This document shows positions 6,847-15,396 of a DNA stretch of 64,000 bases, one piece after another. Source of the stretch: Phycisphaerae bacterium. GTDB taxonomy: Bacteria; Planctomycetota; Phycisphaerae; Phycisphaerales; UBA1924. Made by a program: the position numbers and the translations under genes. The number at the start of each line of letters is the position of its first letter. Position 1 is the first letter of the stretch. The stretch covers positions 27,539 to 91,538 of the forward strand of contig PAKY01000001.1 in NCBI GenBank assembly GCA_002706885.1, given 5' to 3'. The notes beneath the pieces were generated by a model that was not told the origin of the DNA, did no database searches, and saw nothing but the letters and a program-made list of their open reading frames with translations.

Positions 6847-8307
6847 CTATGAATCGGCACTTTCGGCCATCCGCTTGCGCAAGCGTTCGAGAGCAGCGTC
6901 GAGAAGTGGATCGGGGCCCGCGAGGAAGTCGGCGGGCGTCGCGGGGACATGGATATCAGGCTGAACGCCGTTCCCGTCAAACGTCCGCCCGTCAATTCTG
7001 CGCGAGTCCATCTGTCCGAGTCGGACCTCGAGCGGCGCTAACTCCAGTTCATGTCGTCGGATATACGCGCTCCCCCCTCCTGTCGGGCGGCCCATGAGTT
7101 CAACACCGGGAACTTCGGCGAGCGCCGCGGCCATGATGTCCGCCGCGCTGAAACAGCTTTCGTCGATCAGGACCACGACCGGGCCGCTGAAGCGATCACC
7201 CGAAGCGCTCGCGACAACCCCAAAGACCGGGCGGCCGAATTGGGCGGTCGGCTGAAGGGCATCCGCAAGGCCATGCTCGCGCAGATGTATGCGGATCGCT
7301 TCGCGATGGGCCGGGGGCCAGCGGCGGGAAGAGACCGGGTACATGAATCGATCGGCCGCGGCTTCGTCATCATCACGCACGCCGGGTTGGAGGCGCAGAC
7401 GTGCCCACGTGAACACGATCGGCGGGTGGTCCTCCGGGATGAGCCTCGGGACGATCTCGTAGACCAGGTCGCGGCTGCCACCAGAGTTACCCCGAAGATC
7501 GATGACGAGCGCTTGCGCATGCCTCAGGATCGTTCGCCACGCCGGTCGCTCCGAGTCGCGCCCGTCGGGGCGTTCGTGCATCCGATCGAACCGGAGGTAG
7601 CCGATGCCTTCCTCGATAAAGCCTGACGATCGCGCGCGGGGCCACTCTCCGTACATCGCTCGATGGTCGGCGAGTTCGATCTCGTGGTCGCGCGGTTCGA
7701 CTTCGGACGCTGGATCGATTGGCGCGAGTCGATAGATCGCGGTATCGCAAGGCGGAAGCGACAGCTTCGTCCGCAGCCATCCGAGGTAGCGGAGCATCTG
7801 AACCGCGCGGGACCGCTTAAGTTGCGGCGAGCCGTCGGCAACGTACTCGCCCGCCGCTGTGATCCAGGTCTCGATGTCGACGCCATCGATGCTTGTCACG
7901 ACAAGCCGCTTCGAATCGATCGGGAAACGCCGCTCATCGAACGCGATGACGGCCGACCCGGGCTCGTTTCCCATTGGCGCGAGAAGGAGCGGCGCAAACG
8001 GACCCGCGAGAGTCGACCGCCATCCGCGGAGCGACGCGTGGGCATCCCCCGTTCGCGCGAGGAGCCACGTGATGGCGTCACCGAGGTCCCGATTTGTTGG
8101 CGTCGGACCCAGGCGCTCGATCGCGCGGTCGGCGAGGGTGTCGAGTTCTGCTTCGTCCGCGATGCGGAGAAACGCGTAGCTGTGGCGATCGCGGATCAGG
8201 TCCCGGACCTCGGCGACGACCGTCGCGGGGTTCGTCGTCGGCTGTTCGTCCTGACCCCGCGCTGTGCACACACAGAGGCCGAGCATGACTGCGATCCAGA
8301 TCCGCAT
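6847..8307 (-). CDS. Exported S41-family (tail-specific) serine peptidase
   Basis: A short signal peptide (MRIWIAVMLGLCVCTARG, cleavage near residue 19) is followed by a 486-residue S41-type protein. The catalytic domain shows VIDLRGNSGGSRD (268-280) and the nucleophile region VLIDESCFSAADIMA, where Ser387 is the expected catalytic serine. It ends with the typical GNGVQPDIHVPATPADFLAG strand block. The substrate is unknown; secreted members often process or degrade periplasmic polypeptides. No clear PDZ domain is seen, although VTSIDGVDIETWI near 137 may be a remnant. It is divergent from the DUF58 gene, with 47 bp between the starts. Confidence 0.85.
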   Translation of the reverse strand: MRIWIAVMLGLCVCTARGQDEQPTTNPATVVAEVRDLIRDRHSYAFLRIADEAELDTLADRAIERLGPTPTNRDLGDAITWLLARTGDAHASLRGWRSTLAGPFAPLLLAPMGNEPGSAVIAFDERRFPIDSKRLVVTSIDGVDIETWITAAGEYVADGSPQLKRSRAVQMLRYLGWLRTKLSLPPCDTAIYRLAPIDPASEVEPRDHEIELADHRAMYGEWPRARSSGFIEEGIGYLRFDRMHERPDGRDSERPAWRTILRHAQALVIDLRGNSGGSRDLVYEIVPRLIPEDHPPIVFTWARLRLQPGVRDDDEAAADRFMYPVSSRRWPPAHREAIRIHLREHGLADALQPTAQFGRPVFGVVASASGDRFSGPVVVLIDESCFSAADIMAAALAEVPGVELMGRPTGGGSAYIRRHELELAPLEVRLGQMDSRRIDGRTFDGNGVQPDIHVPATPADFLAGPDPLLDAALERLRKRMAESADS

Positions 8308-8314
8308 GATTCTC

Positions 8315-8320
8315 AGCCTA
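8315..8320 (-). promoter_or_regulatory. -10-like TAGGCT, 7 nt before the S41 peptidase start
   Basis: TAGGCT, then seven bases, then the ATG at 8307. GTGACC 17 nt upstream matches four of six -35 consensus bases. It is back to back with the DUF58 promoter in the 47-bp gap. Confidence 0.5.
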
Positions 8321-8342
8321 CCGGATCAGGCTCAGCGGTCAC

Positions 8343-8348
8343 TACACT
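8343..8348 (+). promoter_or_regulatory. -10-like TACACT, 6 nt before the DUF58 start
   Basis: TACACT is followed by six bases (TCTGGC) and the ATG at 8355. No Shine-Dalgarno is present, so a leaderless mRNA is likely. Confidence 0.5.
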
Positions 8349-8354
8349 TCTGGC

Positions 8355-9362
8355 ATGAGCGACGGCGGGCATCGCGAGTTGACGCACCACGGCGGGCGGA
8401 TCGACGCCTCAACCTATCTCCACCCGCAGACGCTGGCGCGGCTCGGCTCGTTCGAGCTGCGAGCGAAGCACATCGTCGAAGGCGTGATGAGTGGGCAGCA
8501 CCGCTCGCCCTATACGGGGTACTCGGTCGAGTTCGCGCAGCACCGGCCCTACAGCCCCGGCGACGACCTGCGTCACCTCGACTGGAAGGTCTATGCGCGG
8601 ACGGACCGCCTCCAGATCAAGCAGTATCAGCAGGAGACGAACCTCGACCTCATTGTGCTCGTCGACGCCTCGGGATCGATGAGCTACGGCACGCGTTCGT
8701 TCGCGGACGCGAGCGGCGAGGGGCGGAACACGAGCGCCGACGGGCGGGCGCACTGGTCGAAGTTCGACCACGCCACAGCGCTCGCTGCGGCGCTCTCGTA
8801 CATCACGCTTCAGCAGGGCGACCGCGTCGGACTCGCGACGTTCTCCGATGAGCTGATGGCGATCGTCAACCGATCCGGTTCGCGTTCACAGTGGCGGAAG
8901 ATCGTCGAGGTCCTGAGCGGCGAGACGGTGACGCGGCAGACCGAGCTCGGGCGCGTGACCGATCAGGCCCTTGGACAGATCACGGGGCGGTGCCTGGTCG
9001 TCGTGATGAGCGACTTCTTCGAATCGCTCGACACGCTGCGCGGAGCGCTGGCGCGCATGAAACACCGCGGTCACGACGTGATCTGCTTCCAGGTGCTCGA
9101 CAAGGCGGAGCGGACGTTCGACTTTGCCGACGCCGCGCCGTTCGAGGGGCTGGAGGGGGAGGGACTGCTCAAGGTGAGCCCGCGCGCCGTCCGCAAGGCG
9201 TATATCGAACAGATCGAGGCGCATATCGCGGGGTTTCACCGCCTCTGCCGCGGCTTCGGGTTCGACCACGAAGTGGTGAGCACGCACGACTGGCTCGGTC
9301 CGCCGCTGGCGTCGTTCGTCGCTCGCCGCGCGTCGGCGATGAAGCGGAGCAAGTTCGGCTGA
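8355..9362 (+). CDS. DUF58 domain protein (vWA-like fold)
   Basis: A 335-residue cytoplasmic-looking protein with the DUF58 hallmark YSPGDDLRHLDWKVYART (66-83) and a metal-site-like DASGSMS (104-110) followed by VVVMSDFFE, i.e. a von Willebrand A-type fold. DUF58 proteins usually sit next to a MoxR AAA+ ATPase and are thought to act in protein or metal-cofactor assembly or stress pathways; no MoxR gene is adjacent here. The role is therefore open. An insert of about 15 residues (SFADASGEGRNTSADGRAH) follows the DASGS motif. Confidence 0.85.
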   Translation: MSDGGHRELTHHGGRIDASTYLHPQTLARLGSFELRAKHIVEGVMSGQHRSPYTGYSVEFAQHRPYSPGDDLRHLDWKVYARTDRLQIKQYQQETNLDLIVLVDASGSMSYGTRSFADASGEGRNTSADGRAHWSKFDHATALAAALSYITLQQGDRVGLATFSDELMAIVNRSGSRSQWRKIVEVLSGETVTRQTELGRVTDQALGQITGRCLVVVMSDFFESLDTLRGALARMKHRGHDVICFQVLDKAERTFDFADAAPFEGLEGEGLLKVSPRAVRKAYIEQIEAHIAGFHRLCRGFGFDHEVVSTHDWLGPPLASFVARRASAMKRSKFG

Positions 9363-9422
9363 GGCACGCTCGTCGCTGATCGACTGGCGCCACGAACCGG
9401 AAACACCACTGCGATCGCTGCG

Positions 9423-10103
9423 TTACGGGCAGCCCTGTCCGAAGACCTGGAGGAAGCTCACGACGTCGGCGATGTCGAAGACGCCGTTCGGGAGCGCGAA
9501 GTCCGCGGCAGGGTCCATCGATCCGAAGGCCTGAAGAAACGCCACGACGTCCGCGATGTCCACGACACCAATCGGCATCGCCATGTCCGACGGGCTGCAC
9601 GGCAGCACCGCGCCGTTGAGGTTGATCCAGCCGAGGTTCTCCGCCCACGCGAAGCCGTCGAGCGCGCCGCCCTCGAGACGGGCGCCGGCGAACTGACCTT
9701 CACCGTCGAGGACCTCTGCGCCCGGGTCGGCGCAGTTCACGTTGAAGTTGATCCACCCCGCGTTTTCGGCCCACGCCCAGCCTCGGAGGAGGCGGACGGC
9801 GTCGCCAGACTCGCCCTCGAGGTAGACGCCGAACTCACCCGAGCCCATCTGGTCGCAGGCGAGCGGGTAGCCATCGAAGTCGCCGTTGCCGAAGTTCACC
9901 CACCCGATGTTCTCGCCCCACGCGAACCCGGCGAGGCGATCGTTGCCCGAGAGCACGTACCGGAGGCCGACCTGCGCCTCATCGGCCTCAGGGTTGAGGT
10001 TGATCCACCCGACATTCTCGCCCCAGGCGTAAGCCTCCTGAGCGGTCGCGGAAGCGGCGGCGCTGGCGAGGGCGAGGGCGATGACGACGGTCGCGGTCTT
10101 CAT
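9423..10103 (-). CDS. Exported AWxENxGWINxN-repeat protein with GC-type dockerin
   Basis: The signal peptide (residues 1-21, ending ASATA) precedes four copies of an aromatic motif, AWGENVGWINLN, AWGENIGWVNF, AWAENAGWINFN and AWAENLGWINLN, spaced about 40-60 residues apart. The last 55 residues are two dockerin-like half repeats (DMAMPIGVVDIADVVAFLQ and DFALPNGVFDIADVVSFLQ) preceded by Cys and ending GQGCP. The tail presumably targets the protein to a cell-surface partner. ATG 10103 was chosen because GGGAG lies 8 nt upstream and the signal peptide begins there. The ligand of the aromatic repeats is unknown. Confidence 0.85.
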   Translation of the reverse strand: MKTATVVIALALASAAASATAQEAYAWGENVGWINLNPEADEAQVGLRYVLSGNDRLAGFAWGENIGWVNFGNGDFDGYPLACDQMGSGEFGVYLEGESGDAVRLLRGWAWAENAGWINFNVNCADPGAEVLDGEGQFAGARLEGGALDGFAWAENLGWINLNGAVLPCSPSDMAMPIGVVDIADVVAFLQAFGSMDPAADFALPNGVFDIADVVSFLQVFGQGCP

Positions 10104-10187
10104 GGTCAGGCTCCCTGTCTCGTGTTCGGATGCAGTTTGCCTGTTTATGCCCCGCGTATCAATCCTCGGATCAGGAAATCCGAGCAA

Positions 10188-13124
10188 TCAGGACGGGCAG
10201 CCGGCGCCGAACTCCTGTAGGAAAGCGACGATATCGCCAATATCCCACACCCCGATCGGGGAGCCGAGGTCCGCCGTCTCGCTGTTCGCCTCGAACGCCG
10301 AGAGAAACGCCATGACGTCGGCGATGTCCAGTGCGTCAAACGGGGCGGCCAGATCGGCGGGGGAGCAGCCCGAGGCTGCGCGGACGAAGCGGAGGGTTCC
10401 GCGCACGAAGGTTCCGAAGCCGACGTCGCGCCAGTGGTGATACTCGCTCGTTACTCTAAGTTGGCGGGTCGACCCGTCCGCGAAGACCACGCTGTACCGC
10501 GAGTAGTTGAGGTGATCGCAGTCGTCGGCGGTGATGTCTTCGCAGTACGCCGGCGGGCGGTTCACCACGACGGGGGAAGAAAGGTCGAGTTCCACGGGCT
10601 CGGTCAACGGGAACGGGAAAGACAGATCTTGCCGAGTCACCTCCGTTGCCATGATCGTCAGCGTTGCTCCGCTGTCAATGAAGATCGAGCGGGCGGCGCC
10701 GCCATGGAGCACGAGGTGTGCGTCGTCGACGTACGTTCCCTCGCCGAGGAGTCCGTTTTGATGGATCTCCACCACCGTCTCGGCTCCAACGATGGTCGCG
10801 CGAGGTCCGATCGAGCCGGCGGTCATGGTGACCGAGCCCCGGATGTGGGCGTCGGCTCCGATGTCAACATCGTTGAGGCGCGCCGTCGCGTCTGACATTG
10901 TGAAACGGTCACCAATCGCTGTTGTGTCGGCCTCGACGACTGCGCCCGCGTGAACGAAAAGGTCGTCGCCGAGCCCGCCGTCTTCGATTATCAGCGTCGT
11001 CCCGACGAATTCCGCCCCGTCGCCGATCTCGCCGCCGACCACATCGATTTCACCGCCAACGGCGAGGAAGCCGTCGGCCAGAGCGCCGCCTTCCAGCACA
11101 GCGAGCGATTGTCCGGCTCGCAGCCAGCGCGGGGTCGGGTCGGTCGGAACCGTGATCGACGCGGGCGTCGCAGGTGGAACGGTCGTGAGCGCGAGCGTCG
11201 TCGATCCCGCGGGCAGCACGTCCCGCACCCGCTCAACGGCGTCGCCAGCGTTCGCCACGAAGGGCGATCCGTCCTGGAGCACCCCCGTCAGGAGCTTCCC
11301 CTGCTCGAGGCCGCCTTCGGGGAGCGCGGAGATGTCGACGCCGTCGAGCTTGAACTCGGCGCCGCGGAGTTCGAGCGTGGCCCCTTCTTCAAGGGCCAAC
11401 GGCGCCGCGGGGGCGATGACGCCGCCCGAGATGGCCGCGGAGCCGCCAACGACGTGGAGGCTCCGCGCGACGCCGCCTGTCGCAACGATACTTCCGCCAG
11501 CGCCGAGCGCCACCCAGCTCTCTGCGATCGATCCGTCATGAAGTTCGACGTGAGACCCGTGTGTGTGAAGCCGCGGCCCGACCGAGCCACTCTCGATGAT
11601 CAACTCGGCGTCGAGCGCGACGAATCCGCGCTCGGCCGAGCCGCCGTTGCGGAGCGTCAGCGACTCGTCGGGGCGGAGCCCTCGCACGGGGGCCGCTACG
11701 CCGTCGGCCACCATCGGCGTCGAGGCCGGGAGCGGCGCCGAGACCGGATCGATGATGAGCGACGCGAAAGGAGAAAACTCGTGACCTGCGCTCTCGTTCA
11801 TCAGATACGGACGACCGTCCTCGTTGATCCAGGTCAGGACGTCGTCGCGAGCGGGGCCCTCCATCGCGCCCGTGCCGACGGGCACGCCGTTGATCGCTGC
11901 CTCGTCCGCGCGAATCTTCACGGACGCTTGATACCTGGCTTCAAGGTCCGCGAAGTCTCCCTCGACAATCGAAAACGTCGCGTTCCGATCAACCACGAGA
12001 GGACCGTCAATCACTCCTCCCTCGAGCGACACTTCGAAGCCTTCCGCCATGCTGAGCGCGCCGTCGACCAGACCGCCCTGGCGAACATTCAGGACGCCGT
12101 CCTGCACCCAGGATGGCGTAAGCAGCCGTCCGCCGTCGAACAAGTTGACCGTGGCGCCGTTGAAATCGAAGTACTGGGAAAAGTCATCGCGATAACGGCC
12201 TTCGAACCCGATCGGCTCGATCGCTCCTTCGGCGCCATGTACGTTGATCGTCGTGTCGGGGGTGAGGACGAACGACTGGCCGTCGAACTCACCCGTTTCC
12301 AGTTGATAATCAGTTATGAGCGATTGCACATCGACCACGGGCGTCACCGACGCGGCGATAAGAAACATCTCCTCGCCAGCCCCGATCCACGCGTCCGCGT
12401 CATCCGGAGCGCCCGCGTCGGCAGAGCCGCCGAATGCGATGCGAAATGGGGAACCGTCGGCGAGGACAACTTCGACGATCTGCTGAAACGGCGTCGCGGT
12501 GTACGCCTGCATCGTCTGCGTGAAACTCAGCCCCTCGACTTCCGTTACTTGGAAACCGATCTCACCCGTGCCGGGCATTATGAGCGACGCGAAATTGCCG
12601 CCGCCGACGGTGAGCCGTGGTGGAGTCGGGCCGGGGGGTGAAGACGTGAAGCGCCGCAACAACGAGACTTCGTCAAACGCTCCCCCATTCACTGTCACCT
12701 GCGCGTTGGCGGCGACCTCCAAAATCGTGCCGAAGACGCCCGACTCAATCACCACGTCGCAACCGAGATCGAAGAGAATAGCAATTGGCAACCCGGCGAG
12801 CGCCAGTTCATCTCCGCCATCGATCCGCAACACAGCGTTCCTGAACTCCAGCGAAAAATACCTCAGGGTCGCGCCGAAGATATTGACGCTCGAACCACCA
12901 AAATCGAAGACATCAATGGAGCCCGCACCCAACGTCGAACCGTCGTTGATGTTGAATATCGTGTCCGGCCCGAGCGTGAACGCCTGTCCACCGAACGTGC
13001 CGGCGGCAAGGTCCGCGGGCGTCAGCGTCTCGCCGACGTTGACATTGACGACAACGGGCTGCGCGAACGCAACAGCGGATACGCTGGCGATGGCGACGGC
13101 GACCGGTAGGTAGGCAAACTGCAC
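10188..13124 (-). CDS. Large exported repeat protein with GC-type dockerin
   Basis: A 978-residue product beginning at GTG 13124 with GGGAGAG upstream and a signal peptide ending AVAFAQP. After the signal comes a module VNVGETLTPADLAAGTF...LGPDTIFNIN that recurs inside the same protein (DYQLETGEFDGQSFVLTPDT) and in the gene at 16822-17838. The middle is a long series of short Gly-rich turns (GGSIVATGG, GGVIAPA, EGATLELRG) typical of right-handed beta-helix or passenger-like surface proteins. The C-terminus is a paired dockerin tail (DLAAPFDALDIADVMAFL, DLGSPIGVWDIGDIVAFLQ) ending GAGCPS. Function beyond surface location is not readable. The longer open frame to 13397 is antisense noise. Confidence 0.82.
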   Translation of the reverse strand: MQFAYLPVAVAIASVSAVAFAQPVVVNVNVGETLTPADLAAGTFGGQAFTLGPDTIFNINDGSTLGAGSIDVFDFGGSSVNIFGATLRYFSLEFRNAVLRIDGGDELALAGLPIAILFDLGCDVVIESGVFGTILEVAANAQVTVNGGAFDEVSLLRRFTSSPPGPTPPRLTVGGGNFASLIMPGTGEIGFQVTEVEGLSFTQTMQAYTATPFQQIVEVVLADGSPFRIAFGGSADAGAPDDADAWIGAGEEMFLIAASVTPVVDVQSLITDYQLETGEFDGQSFVLTPDTTINVHGAEGAIEPIGFEGRYRDDFSQYFDFNGATVNLFDGGRLLTPSWVQDGVLNVRQGGLVDGALSMAEGFEVSLEGGVIDGPLVVDRNATFSIVEGDFADLEARYQASVKIRADEAAINGVPVGTGAMEGPARDDVLTWINEDGRPYLMNESAGHEFSPFASLIIDPVSAPLPASTPMVADGVAAPVRGLRPDESLTLRNGGSAERGFVALDAELIIESGSVGPRLHTHGSHVELHDGSIAESWVALGAGGSIVATGGVARSLHVVGGSAAISGGVIAPAAPLALEEGATLELRGAEFKLDGVDISALPEGGLEQGKLLTGVLQDGSPFVANAGDAVERVRDVLPAGSTTLALTTVPPATPASITVPTDPTPRWLRAGQSLAVLEGGALADGFLAVGGEIDVVGGEIGDGAEFVGTTLIIEDGGLGDDLFVHAGAVVEADTTAIGDRFTMSDATARLNDVDIGADAHIRGSVTMTAGSIGPRATIVGAETVVEIHQNGLLGEGTYVDDAHLVLHGGAARSIFIDSGATLTIMATEVTRQDLSFPFPLTEPVELDLSSPVVVNRPPAYCEDITADDCDHLNYSRYSVVFADGSTRQLRVTSEYHHWRDVGFGTFVRGTLRFVRAASGCSPADLAAPFDALDIADVMAFLSAFEANSETADLGSPIGVWDIGDIVAFLQEFGAGCPS

Positions 13125-13233
13125 GCGACTCTCCCACCCCCCCTCTCGGGTCTTCAGGGAAGAGCCTACATGACCATTGACCTCGTGCCAATCGTCGACG
13201 TCGAACTGGACCGAATAAGACGTGCAGGATCCC

Positions 13234-14286
13234 TTATGCGCAGCCCGCGCCGAACTCCTGAAGGAAAGCGACGACATCGGCGATGTCCCACGCTCCGAAC
13301 GGCGCAGCGAGATCGACCGACGGGTCCATGGCGCCGAATCGCTGGAGGAAGGTAACAACGTCGGCGATGTCGAGCTCGCCGAACGGCGCGGCGACATCGG
13401 CGTCGTTGCAGCCGAGCTGGGTGATCACGCCCGAGGCCTGGATACTGAGCTCGCCCGACGACTCGATCGCAGCGTTGCTGAGGGTGAGGGTCAGGAGGAC
13501 GCCCGCGGTGTCGGATCCGAGCGTCGGAAGCTCGAAGGGGATCGCGGGGAGCGCCGGGAGGCCCGAAACGTCGATCGGCATCGAGAGATCCTCAGGCTCG
13601 ATCGAGATCGTGACGACCGCGGTGGCGTCACCGATGAGGACGTTCGCGGCGATCGGCAGCGTGATCGGCGTCGGCTCGGGGGCGATCTCGTTGTCGAGCG
13701 CTTCGCCGATGAAGGTCACCTCGGCCTCGATCGACGCGGCAAGGTTGTATTCACCCGGGCCGACTTCGACGAGGACACCCGCGCCGCCGCCGGTCTGCGC
13801 GATCGAGAACGCGGTGATGTCGGCCGAGCCGATGGGGAGTTCGATCGGGATGCCGCCCGGATAGAGGAAGCTCGGGCTGAAGGTGCGGAAGGTCTGCGTC
13901 ATCAGCGCAATCGAGAGCGTGGCCGACGGCACGGCGCCGTTGAGGAGATCCAGCGTCAGGCCATCGATCGAGGCGTCGCCGGTCGCGACATCGGCGGTGA
14001 ACGTGAACGACCCGTCGGGGGTGGTCATGGTGTCGGTGTCGACAGACGCGCCGAGGCTGATCGGGATCGGCTGGTTTCCAGAGCCGCCAAAGAGACCGGG
14101 TCGTGTCTGCGTACCGCCCGGGTTGTCGACCTCGTCAAAGTCGCCGATGAGTTCGCCTTCCGCGTCGAGCGAGAAACCGGCGAGAAGCGAGACCTCGCTC
14201 GCGGACTGGTCGACGCTCAGTTCGTAGACCTCGGGGACGCCGAGGCTGGCGGCGGCGATGAGCGTGGCGGCGGTGATAGCGGGCAT
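13234..14286 (-). CDS. Exported hypothetical protein with GC-type dockerin
   Basis: A 350-residue protein with a weak N-terminal hydrophobic stretch (MPAITAATLIAAASLGVPEV) and GAGAGGAC-like purine-rich sequence 8 nt before ATG 14286. The body is Ser/Thr/Pro-rich and beta-strand-like with no motif I recognise. The tail has Cys then DVAAPFGELDIADVVTFLQ and DLAAPFGAWDIADVVAFLQ, ending GAGCA, where the usual final Pro is replaced by Ala. It lies in the run of minus-strand dockerin genes. Confidence 0.75.
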   Translation of the reverse strand: MPAITAATLIAAASLGVPEVYELSVDQSASEVSLLAGFSLDAEGELIGDFDEVDNPGGTQTRPGLFGGSGNQPIPISLGASVDTDTMTTPDGSFTFTADVATGDASIDGLTLDLLNGAVPSATLSIALMTQTFRTFSPSFLYPGGIPIELPIGSADITAFSIAQTGGGAGVLVEVGPGEYNLAASIEAEVTFIGEALDNEIAPEPTPITLPIAANVLIGDATAVVTISIEPEDLSMPIDVSGLPALPAIPFELPTLGSDTAGVLLTLTLSNAAIESSGELSIQASGVITQLGCNDADVAAPFGELDIADVVTFLQRFGAMDPSVDLAAPFGAWDIADVVAFLQEFGAGCA

Positions 14287-14485
14287 ACGGATGTCCTCTC
14301 TCTCGCCCCTCCGGGCGATGTTTCAGCAACGATGGCCAACATCGGCGGCGCTTTCGCGCCGGCGGGTTCTCTCACGTCTCTCGACAGCGGCTCCCGGCCG
14401 CTGGCTCTCGGGCGACGACCTGCGCAAACCACAGGGTCTTCAAAGGTAACGCGCGGTCGGCCTGTTGCCAAGCACCAACAAATGG

Positions 14486-15280
14486 TTATGGGCAGCCCGC
14501 CCCGAACGCCTGCAGAAAGGCGACGACGTCAGCGACGTCGAACATGCCGTACGGCGCCGAGTAGTCCGCGGTCGGCGCGCCTTGGCCGAAGCGCTGGAGG
14601 AACACCACAACGTCCGAGATGTCGAGCTCGTTGACCGGGGCGCCGACGTCGGCGATGTTGCACGGGATGCCATCGGGGCTGAATTGGAGCCCGGCGATCT
14701 CGAACGGCGTCCGATTGAGCTTCCGCACGCCCCCGACCATCGTGTAGTAGAGGACCTCGAAGTCGCCCGTGGGATCGAATTCGGGCTCGCCCCGGAACGG
14801 CGCCGCACGCTCGCCCGCGGCGAAGACCTGAACGCCCACGATGTCGCGGGGACTCTGGGCGCGCGGGAGCCTGAGGTTCGCTCGCTCGACGCCGACCGGT
14901 CCATCGCGGAACGCCCATGCGCCGCCTGCATGGTCAAATCCGACCATGATCCCTTGGCCGACGCCGCCCAGCGAGATGAGCGGCCCGTTCACAAGCAGAT
15001 CGGGCTCCAACAGGATGTCCGCGTAGAGCCCGCCGCCCGGCGCGACGCCGGTCTCGACGAGGTCGATGCATCCCTTCACCTCGACATCGAGCGACGCCGC
15101 GGAGGCCGAAGCGCTCTCGCAGTTGCCCGTGCCGTAGTGAACGCCCTCGGCGCCGGAGGGGCTGCAGTACTCCATCCGATGCCAGGCATCTCCTGGGAGT
15201 GCGTTCGCCGCGGCAGCGCAGAGCGCCATCGAAACAGGGATCGTGACGCCGAAACTGCTGTGAATGAGGATTTTGCGCAT
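14486..15280 (-). CDS. Exported hypothetical protein with GC-type dockerin
   Basis: A 264-residue protein with a signal peptide (cleavage near ANALPGD). The ectodomain has several Cys residues (EYCSPSG, NCESAS, GCIDL) suggesting disulfides, and a concanavalin-like feel (VGFDHAGGAWAFRDGPVGVE) that I cannot assign. The tail is DVGAPVNELDISDVVVFLQ then DYSAPYGMFDVADVVAFLQ, ending GAGCP. Unlike most dockerin genes here it has no Shine-Dalgarno; a good -10 (TAGAAT) sits 6 nt before the ATG. Confidence 0.75.
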   Translation of the reverse strand: MRKILIHSSFGVTIPVSMALCAAAANALPGDAWHRMEYCSPSGAEGVHYGTGNCESASASAASLDVEVKGCIDLVETGVAPGGGLYADILLEPDLLVNGPLISLGGVGQGIMVGFDHAGGAWAFRDGPVGVERANLRLPRAQSPRDIVGVQVFAAGERAAPFRGEPEFDPTGDFEVLYYTMVGGVRKLNRTPFEIAGLQFSPDGIPCNIADVGAPVNELDISDVVVFLQRFGQGAPTADYSAPYGMFDVADVVAFLQAFGAGCP

Positions 15281-15286
15281 CGTTCG

Positions 15287-15292
15287 ATTCTA
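15287..15292 (-). promoter_or_regulatory. -10 TAGAAT, 6 nt before a dockerin gene
   Basis: TAGAAT (five of six consensus bases), then CGAACG, then the ATG at 15280. TTGTGC lies 16 nt upstream as a possible -35. The geometry predicts a leaderless mRNA. Confidence 0.6.
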
Positions 15293-15384
15293 GCGAAACC
15301 TGTGGCCGGCACAAGGAAGAAACCAGCAATCCACCCGACCCCGACTCGGCCGATAACCTTGGAAGGGATTTTTGCAGTTCCCCG

Positions 15385-15390
15385 TACACT
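15385..15390 (+). promoter_or_regulatory. -10-like TACACT, 6 nt before the CHAD-CYTH start
   Basis: TACACT is followed by GACTTG and a GTG at 15397. The same hexamer and spacing occur before the DUF58 gene. Confidence 0.5.
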
Positions 15391-15396
15391 GACTTG

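Noticed and set aside
13222..14634. Plus-strand open frame of about 470 codons across two dockerin genes
   Set aside because: It spans the intergenic region and both antisense genes without any recognisable motif.
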